NCBI RefSeq assembly: GCF_014697625.1
Contig: NZ_JACJSG010000027.1
Span: 1-64,000 of the forward strand
Source: Anabaena azotica FACHB-119
Lineage (GTDB): Bacteria > Cyanobacteriota > Cyanobacteriia > Cyanobacteriales > Nostocaceae
DNA length: 64,000 bases
Reading direction: 5' to 3'
Shown here: piece by piece, positions 58,566-64,000 of the stretch
How positions within the stretch are numbered: the first letter of the stretch is position 1
Layout of the letters: each line of letters opens with the position of its first letter
Notes under the pieces: generated by a model
Seen by the model: only the letters and a program-made list of their open reading frames with translations
Databases searched by the model: none
What the model was told of the DNA's origin: nothing
Position numbers and translations under genes: made by a program

Positions 58566-58847
58566 ATGAATCAAAAATTTTCTTCCTCTCATCAAATTTC
58601 TGATTGTTTAATTCTTACTGAAGAGTGGGAAGCCATCTTAAAAGCTATATCTTGTGGTAAATATTCTTGGGCTTGTGTTTTAATGCTCGAAACTGTTGGT
58701 CATAATCCTTTAACTTATATACCATATAGTACCTATCTACGTCTAGTGAAAAGTAATAATATGCCTAATGTAATTCGAGCTTGTAAAAATAATAGTCTTG
58801 GTGTTAAATTTGTGGCTATTAAAACTCATGTGATTGATTTAGATTAA
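58566..58847 (+). CDS. HetP-like small protein
   Basis: 93 aa. EEWEAILKAISCGKYSWACV, followed by NPLTYIPYSTYLRLVK, matches the conserved core of HetP, which commits Anabaena cells to heterocyst fate, and of its small homologues. The usual HetP is longer, and this one is the core plus short ends. It is 114 bp after the HopA1-family gene on the same strand and may be co-transcribed. A link of peptide production with cell differentiation is possible but unproven. Confidence 0.75.
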   Translation: MNQKFSSSHQISDCLILTEEWEAILKAISCGKYSWACVLMLETVGHNPLTYIPYSTYLRLVKSNNMPNVIRACKNNSLGVKFVAIKTHVIDLD

Positions 58848-58851
58848 AGCT

Positions 58852-58954
58852 ATAGCAGGTGACAGGTGATAGGGGACAGGTAACAGCTTTTCAAGCGGCT
58901 TGGTAAAAAGATTTTATGATTTATCTATGTCCTAACCTATCTGGCTACTGCTAT
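58852..58954. repeat. TATAGCAGG...CCTAACCTATC repeat, copy 2
   Basis: TATAGCAGGTGACAGG, then GATTTTATG, then TGTCCTAACCTATC and CTGCTATTA. It matches 15577-15665 in ends and core while the heptamer part differs. It borders the MITE-like copy at 58962. Confidence 0.6.
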
Positions 58955-58961
58955 TAAGTAT

Positions 58962-59083
58962 AGGACTTACGCAACTGGCATATTTTTTCTGTAGGGTGTG
59001 TGAGGAGCGATAATATTTGAACGTAGTCATGAGACTTGTAGCGTCACGCAGCAACCACCAATTGTGAAGCTTGCGTAAGTCCT
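58962..59083 (-). repeat. MITE-like element, AGGACTTACGCAA family, copy 3 (inverted)
   Basis: 122 bp with perfect 13-bp terminal inverted repeats (58962-58974 and 59071-59083). Its interior is the reverse complement of copies 1 and 2. It lies between the convergent hetP-like and ppiC-type genes. Confidence 0.9.
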
Positions 59084-59179
59084 GAAGTAAAAAATATTAT
59101 ATAAATGTATTCCCTCTGTGTTTTCTGTGCCTCTGTGGTTATTGAAAACACAGAGACACAAAGTCACAGAGAAAGAATT

Positions 59180-59947
59180 TTAAGCTGGTTTTGGGAGTTC
59201 TGAAGATGAGGGATAAAATTCAGCTACGACTTCTATTCCTGAGATTTGTTGCTGTAACCACTCATTGAAAAAATCTTTAATAATTTGAATCCTACGTTGC
59301 TCAGTTAACTCTGGTGCAATGATTTCTTCCACATTAATTATATGTACTCCTTTGGGCGTAATTATTGGTTTAAGAAGCTGTGGTGGTGATGCTGCAAAGA
59401 CTGCGGCTGCTATTTCTGGACGAAAGTCTTGACGATAGCGAATTCCTTGATAACCTCCAGCACGGCGAATTTCCAGGTCTTGCACGTATTGACGAGCTAT
59501 TTCTTGAAAACTAATTTCGCCTTCTTGTAAGGCATAAAATAACTCTAAAGCCAGGTCTTCATCGTCTAAGATGACTTCATAGGTTACAGCACCAGTATAA
59601 TCGATTTTGTTGGCATAAAAAAAAGGTTCTACTTTGTCTGTAAATAAATGCTCGGCTAGTTTAATATACAGTAGGTTTGTTTTAGCTACTTCCTCAAAAT
59701 CGTCTATGGTTAGATAATGTTTGTCTAGCCAAGCCCAGGTATCATCAGCTTTAATTAAGCCGTTAGCTAAACGCAGACTATCTGCTGCTTCTTGCAGTTC
59801 TTCTACAGTTGGTTCAATCCCTAACTCTTGGGCTGTCTCAGCGATAATTCTTTGAGTGGCGATCGCTTCTAATATACTAGGCACTTGGCAAGTTATTTTG
59901 AGATGGCTAATTATCTCTTCAGTCGAAAATTTTAAATACTTTTCCAT
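59180..59947 (-). CDS. PpiC-type (parvulin) peptidyl-prolyl isomerase of the export cluster
   Basis: 255 aa. The N-terminal helical chaperone-like part has EAIATQRIIAETAQELGIEP, then TVEELQEAADSLRL. The PpiC domain is at about 120-215, with QEGEISFQEIARQYVQDLEI, RRAGGYQGIRYR and KPIITPKGVHIINVEEI. No signal peptide is visible. In cyanobacteria this type of gene often stands beside HlyD and C39-type ABC transporter genes of bacteriocin clusters, which is the case here. It may help fold or release the exported peptide. Confidence 0.82.
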   Translation of the reverse strand: MEKYLKFSTEEIISHLKITCQVPSILEAIATQRIIAETAQELGIEPTVEELQEAADSLRLANGLIKADDTWAWLDKHYLTIDDFEEVAKTNLLYIKLAEHLFTDKVEPFFYANKIDYTGAVTYEVILDDEDLALELFYALQEGEISFQEIARQYVQDLEIRRAGGYQGIRYRQDFRPEIAAAVFAASPPQLLKPIITPKGVHIINVEEIIAPELTEQRRIQIIKDFFNEWLQQQISGIEVVAEFYPSSSELPKPA

Positions 59948-60334
59948 GATATATCTTTTCCTATTTTAGTAAGATGAAATCCGTCTTTTGATATCTTGCA
60001 CTTTCTCAATAAGTAGATGGCTCCCTGCACTCCCCACCCTACGAAATAATAAACTTTTTGGCTTGTAATTTTAGCAATAAGCAAGTGATGCAAGTTATAA
60101 GTCTGTCTTGTATTAAGCACTTAGTTAGTCAAACATTGTTAGGAAAACTTTTATATAGCGTTTCCTAGTATGCTGATAGACAAATTTATCTGCGTGCATC
60201 TGCGTGCATCTGCGTTTAATTATTCTTTTTTCTTACTAGGATAAAAAAAGCTATAAATATTTAAAAATCCTATCTATGGGAATTTATGTATGGTGGGCAT
60301 TGCCCACCATATCCAAATTTACACAAGATGAAAC
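59948..60334. other. Non-coding gap between HlyD and PpiC genes
   Basis: The inverted ATCTTGCACC element (59993-60097) takes up the left part. TATCTGCGTGCATCTGCGTG units (about 60187-60215) and a GGTGGGCATTGCCCACC palindrome (about 60292-60308) fill the rest. No gene is seen. Confidence 0.6.
59993..60097 (-). repeat. MITE-like element, ATCTTGCACC family, copy 5 (inverted)
   Basis: The left end ATCTTGCACT (59993-60002) is well kept and the right end GTGATGCAAGTTAT (60084-60097) is decayed. The interior GCACTCCCCACCCTACGAAA is the inverse of the shared core. It sits in the upstream region of the PpiC gene. Confidence 0.75.
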
Positions 60335-61876
60335 TTAAAGCTCCAAACCACCTTTTTGTAACTTCTTGAATGGGTCTAAAATAAAGTCAATAACTCGCCG
60401 TTGACGGACAATTACTTCGGCGGTTGCTGCTTGACCTGGGGTTAAAGGAATACGCTTATTGCCATTTTGAATATAAGGATGCTCTAGAATAATATCCATT
60501 TCATAAGTTTCTTGATTTCCTTGATTTGTAGTTTGTATCTTCGAGTCAGGCGAAATCCAATTAACTCGTCCTTGTAAAATTCCGTAATCTTGGAAAGGAT
60601 AGGCATCAAATTTAATTTTGACTGGCATTCCGACTTTCAGGAAACCACTATGTTGACTAGGCATTGTCGCTTTTAGGATTAATGGGGCATTCTTGGGGGC
60701 AATTTGCGCGACTATCTGTCCGGCTTCAACTACTGGGCCTGGTTTGTCGATGGGTAATTCAAACACAGTACCATCAACAGGCGATCGCACTACTCTTTGT
60801 TGGATTTGAATCTTGTAAGCGTTAATCTGGCTCTTGGTTTGAATGATTTCTGATTTTAAGGTAGTAAGTTGGTTTTGGATGTCTTTGAGTTGTTCCTGAC
60901 TTCTTAACAGAGCTAACTTACCAGCTTGTACTATACTTTGATAACTATTTTGCTGCTCTTGGAGACGGAGTTTTGCTTGCTCAATCTCAGAGGCTGTTTG
61001 GCTAACAGTTGTTTGATAGCGGCTGATTTGTTCTTGTAAACGTAGTTGGGCTTGAGTAAATTCAGAGTTGGCTTGTAATAGCGATCGCTGGCTTTCTTCC
61101 GCAATCTTTTCTAATTCTACAACTTTAATTTGAGCGATCGCACCTTGTCTTAAAAGTTGGCGATAACGCATCACTTCTTTGATATCTCTGTGCAATCGAC
61201 TATTAGCTAATTGCCTTGCTAGTTGGGTTGAATTGATATTTTGTCTAGCCTGTTCAACTAGAGCCATCTGTTCTAATTTCTGTAAGCTATATGTACTTTG
61301 TTTAGCATCAAAATTTTGCTGCGCCTGATTGACTTGAGCTATTTTCTCTAACTCTTGGGCTTGATTTTGCTGTTGTTGGATGTTAATCGTTAACATCAAC
61401 TGATTCTTCAGTAGTTCTTGTTGTCCTTGGCGATTGATTAATTCCTCTAACCTTGTCTGCGCCTGTTCTACCTGTGTTTGCAGCACATCAGAATCTAACT
61501 CTAATAGCACCTGTCCAGCCTTTACCGTTGCGCCTTCTTCAACGTTGACAAGTTTGACACTACTAGTAACCGCAACACCTAACTTTTGCGTCGCCCCTTG
61601 GGGTTCTAAACGCCCTCTTGCACTTCCGGTTTCATCAACCTTGCTAAACATCGCCCAAGGTAAAACGATCGCTGTAAAGCTGATGAGTAAATACAGCATC
61701 AAGCGCGTCCAACGCTTTGGTAAAGCATCTAATAGTTCCTCTGTGCCGTAAAACCAATCGTTTACCTCCGCCTGTTTCCGATAATCAACGAAGTCATGAG
61801 AATTTTGACCTCGCAGCAACTGATCCGTTTGTGGTTGAACAAGTACGGATAATGAATTAAGAGATGGGTTAGGCAT
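60335..61876 (-). CDS. HlyD-family membrane fusion protein
   Basis: 513 aa. One transmembrane helix is at about residues 59-76 (LMLYLLISFTAIVLPWAM). A first half-lipoyl domain (VKLVNVEEGATVKAGQVLLE) is followed by a long coiled-coil hairpin (about 130-350, very Gln-rich). The second half-lipoyl segment is QQRVVRSPVDGTVFELPIDK, and the C-terminal beta domain follows. It bridges the inner-membrane ABC transporter to an outer-membrane channel of TolC type, which is not in this window. It lies 121 bp behind the transporter gene, across a GGGGACT array. Confidence 0.92.
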   Translation of the reverse strand: MPNPSLNSLSVLVQPQTDQLLRGQNSHDFVDYRKQAEVNDWFYGTEELLDALPKRWTRLMLYLLISFTAIVLPWAMFSKVDETGSARGRLEPQGATQKLGVAVTSSVKLVNVEEGATVKAGQVLLELDSDVLQTQVEQAQTRLEELINRQGQQELLKNQLMLTINIQQQQNQAQELEKIAQVNQAQQNFDAKQSTYSLQKLEQMALVEQARQNINSTQLARQLANSRLHRDIKEVMRYRQLLRQGAIAQIKVVELEKIAEESQRSLLQANSEFTQAQLRLQEQISRYQTTVSQTASEIEQAKLRLQEQQNSYQSIVQAGKLALLRSQEQLKDIQNQLTTLKSEIIQTKSQINAYKIQIQQRVVRSPVDGTVFELPIDKPGPVVEAGQIVAQIAPKNAPLILKATMPSQHSGFLKVGMPVKIKFDAYPFQDYGILQGRVNWISPDSKIQTTNQGNQETYEMDIILEHPYIQNGNKRIPLTPGQAATAEVIVRQRRVIDFILDPFKKLQKGGLEL

Positions 61877-61997
61877 AAATTGTTGAACGGAATGTGGGAT
61901 ATGTGGGGATTGGGGACTGGGGACTGGGGACTGGGGACTGGGAAAGCACAGGAGCAGAGGAGACGATATTTTCCCTTTCCCCCTTCCCCTTTCCCCC

Positions 61998-64000
61998 CTA
62001 CTCCCCAGCCCCTAACTGCTGCTGATTGAGATAAAAGTAATGTCCTCTTCTGGCAATTAATTCGTTGTGGGAGCCGCTTTCGACTAATAAGCCTCTATCT
62101 AATACCAGAATGAGGTCTGCGTGGCGCACGGTGGACAAGCGGTGGGCAATGATGATACTTGTGCGCCCTTTGAGTATGGTTTTGAGGTTGTTTTGAATTA
62201 TGCGTTCTGATTCGGCATCTAGGTGGCTAGTTGCTTCATCTAATAATAGGAGGCGGGGGTTTCCTAATAATGCACGGGCGATCGCTAAACGTTGTCTTTG
62301 TCCACCTGATAACATTCCCCCGCCTTCGCCAATTTGGGTTTCGTAACCTACTGGCATTTGTTTAATAAAGTCATCCGCCCCAGCTAAACGGGCTGCGGTA
62401 ATAATTTCTTCTAAAGTTGCTTCTGGGTGAGCAATGCTGATATTTTCGCGGATTGTACCGCCAAATAAAAATGTATCTTGGTCAACAACGCCAATTTGGG
62501 AACGGAGCGATCGCAGAGCTATAGTAGTCACATCATGACCATCAATTAAAACTTTGCCATCTGTCGGCGGATATAAACCCAGCATTAGTTTAAATAATGT
62601 GGTTTTGCCGGAACCACTCCGCCCCACAACAGCTACAGTTTGCTCTGGTTTAATTTCAAAAGTGAGGTTTTCTAAGATGTTGCGATCGCTCTCTGGATGA
62701 TAGCGGAATGTCACATTTTCAAAGCGAATTTGACCGCGTAATTTAGATAAAAATTGCCGATGTTGATGTTGTAAATCTTCCTCTGGTTCTGCTTCCAAAA
62801 CATCGTTAATTCGTTCTGTGGAAATCACTACCTCTTGTAATTGATTCCACAAAACTATTAATCTTTGGAAAGGGCGAATAATATTACCCAACAACATATT
62901 AAAGGCGACTAACTGCCCAATTGTCAATTGGTTTTGAATTACCAACCATGCACCAAACCAAAGTAATCCCGTATTTACCAGAGTTTCTAGAGTAGAACTA
63001 AAGATTTGTAATTCATTACTAATTATCTGCCCACTAAAAGTTTTCCTCACAACATCATTTAGCAATTCTTCCCAATGCCAACGTACTGTTTGTTCAATTG
63101 CCATCGAGCGAATTGAGCGAATACCGGAGAGGGATTGAATCAGATAACTATTCTCGCTAGCTGTGGCGCTAAAAACCTCTCGACTAATGCGGCGTAAAAA
63201 TGGGGTAGCAATCAGCGCTAACAATACAAAAGGCGGGACAATTGCCAAACAAATCAACGCCATCGCCCAACTATACCAAAACATTAACCCCAGATAAATA
63301 AATACTGTCAATAAATCTAAAATTATTGACAATGCCTCCCCAGTTAAAAAGCGCTGAATTTTTTGGTTTTCTTGGACGCGAGAAACAATATCCCCCACAT
63401 AACGCGACTCAAAAAAGGACAGAGGTAAACGGAAGGTATGTTTAATAAAACCTACCAGTAGCGATATGCTGACGCGGTTAGCTGTATGGTCTAACAAATA
63501 TTGTCTTAGTCCGTTGAGGGCAACTCGAAATAAGCCAAATATTACTAACCCAAAACCTACTGCATTTAAAGTCAGAGTACTTCCTTGAACAATTACACGG
63601 TCTAACAATAATTGAGTAAATAAGGGTGTAATTAATCCAAACACCTGAATTAATATCGAAGCTGTGAATACTTCTAACAGCACCCGCGTATGGGGTCTAA
63701 CTAAATCAAACATTTGCCAGAAGGGGACACTGGCTGCTTCGGTTTCTTGCAGTTGGCTTGTAGGTTGTAATAGCAAGGCGTAACCAGTCCAACCCGCTTT
63801 AAATTCGGCAATGCTGAGGTTACGTTGTCCGATCGCCGGATCACCAACAATTACCTGTTTCTTGTTAATTTCATAGACTACAATGTAGTGCTTACCCTGC
63901 CAATGTGCGATCGCAGGTAAAGGTTGTTGTGCCAATTTATCGAGACTAGCCCTTACCGGACGGGTGGTAAAACCAATAGTTTCAGCTGCTGCTGTTAAAC
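61998..64000 (-). CDS. C39-peptidase ABC transporter (bacteriocin/RiPP exporter), 5' part outside window
   Basis: At least 667 codons are open on the minus strand, running off the window end; the TTG at 63935 is internal. The first residues visible (AAETIGFTTRPVRASLDK, then PLPAIAHWQGKHYIVVYEI and VIVGDPAIG) are the second half of a C39 peptidase domain with catalytic His in AIAHW and Asp in GDP. The catalytic Cys lies beyond the edge. The six-helix domain and ATPase follow: Walker A GRSGSGKT, signature LSGGQRQRLAIARAL, Walker B LLLLDEATSHLD. Such transporters cut double-glycine leaders during export, fitting the GG-leader peptides at 54.5-55.9 kb. Confidence 0.92.
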   Translation of the reverse strand, partial: LTAAAETIGFTTRPVRASLDKLAQQPLPAIAHWQGKHYIVVYEINKKQVIVGDPAIGQRNLSIAEFKAGWTGYALLLQPTSQLQETEAASVPFWQMFDLVRPHTRVLLEVFTASILIQVFGLITPLFTQLLLDRVIVQGSTLTLNAVGFGLVIFGLFRVALNGLRQYLLDHTANRVSISLLVGFIKHTFRLPLSFFESRYVGDIVSRVQENQKIQRFLTGEALSIILDLLTVFIYLGLMFWYSWAMALICLAIVPPFVLLALIATPFLRRISREVFSATASENSYLIQSLSGIRSIRSMAIEQTVRWHWEELLNDVVRKTFSGQIISNELQIFSSTLETLVNTGLLWFGAWLVIQNQLTIGQLVAFNMLLGNIIRPFQRLIVLWNQLQEVVISTERINDVLEAEPEEDLQHQHRQFLSKLRGQIRFENVTFRYHPESDRNILENLTFEIKPEQTVAVVGRSGSGKTTLFKLMLGLYPPTDGKVLIDGHDVTTIALRSLRSQIGVVDQDTFLFGGTIRENISIAHPEATLEEIITAARLAGADDFIKQMPVGYETQIGEGGGMLSGGQRQRLAIARALLGNPRLLLLDEATSHLDAESERIIQNNLKTILKGRTSIIIAHRLSTVRHADLILVLDRGLLVESGSHNELIARRGHYFYLNQQQLGAGE

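Overview
The window looks like chromosome from a filamentous, nitrogen-fixing, heterocyst-type cyanobacterium close to Nostoc/Anabaena. The evidence is the frequent GCGATCGC (HIP1-like) octamers, short tandem repeats of 7 and 9 bp between genes, a NblS-type sensor kinase, a nifH gene, a HetP-like protein, XisH/XisI proteins, Rbp-type RNA-binding proteins with rpsU, and a dnaB gene split by an intein. No rRNA, tRNA, CRISPR array or prophage was recognised.

Layout. 1-5.4 kb: purD and nblS, separated by an intact IS605-type tnpB with a divergent ribbon-helix-helix gene. 5.4-19.4 kb: a defence island on a left edge of decay. It holds an rloA fragment and an rloB gene with an in-frame stop, then a complete type I restriction-modification operon on the minus strand (hsdM, xisH, xisI, a 69-aa gene, a retropepsin-like gene, hsdS, hsdR), and a large NACHT NTPase with 12 near-identical HEAT-like repeats. 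A relic of a second xisH-xisI junction lies between hsdS and hsdR. 19.4-28.8 kb: a stand-alone nifH behind 1.7 kb of non-coding DNA, then housekeeping genes (FKBP isomerase, dnaB with a 172-aa mini-intein, rplI, glyoxalase II). 29.3-37.2 kb: an exopolysaccharide-type cluster of five glycosyltransferase-like genes around an ABC exporter that carries a degenerate histidine-kinase dimerisation domain. 37.5-52.4 kb: mixed genes including an M15 peptidase, an AarF/UbiB kinase, an M1 aminopeptidase, two Rbp RNA-binding proteins, rpsU, a divergent IF-3 paralogue, thioredoxin, a PII-like protein and a DUF3352 protein.

The most interesting region is 53.2-64 kb. Four tandem small genes (81-83 aa) encode near-identical peptides with double-glycine leaders and cysteine-free cores. 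They are followed by a phosphotransferase-fold kinase and a HopA1-family protein, the pair known from thioviridamide-type and class V lanthipeptide dehydration, and then by a HetP-like gene. Convergent to them lie a PpiC-type isomerase, an HlyD adaptor and a C39-peptidase ABC transporter cut by the window end. Together they read as a complete ribosomal peptide (RiPP) pathway: precursor array, Ser/Thr phosphorylation and elimination, leader cleavage and export. Without cysteines in the precursors, ordinary lanthionine rings cannot form, so the product class may be new.

The intergenic DNA is crowded with dispersed elements. At least two families have MITE-like terminal inverted repeats (five and four copies). 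There are also palindromic hairpins, longer composite repeats and heptamer/nonamer arrays. Two rbp genes share a leader in which a stem pairs with the ribosome-binding site and appears to covary between the copies.
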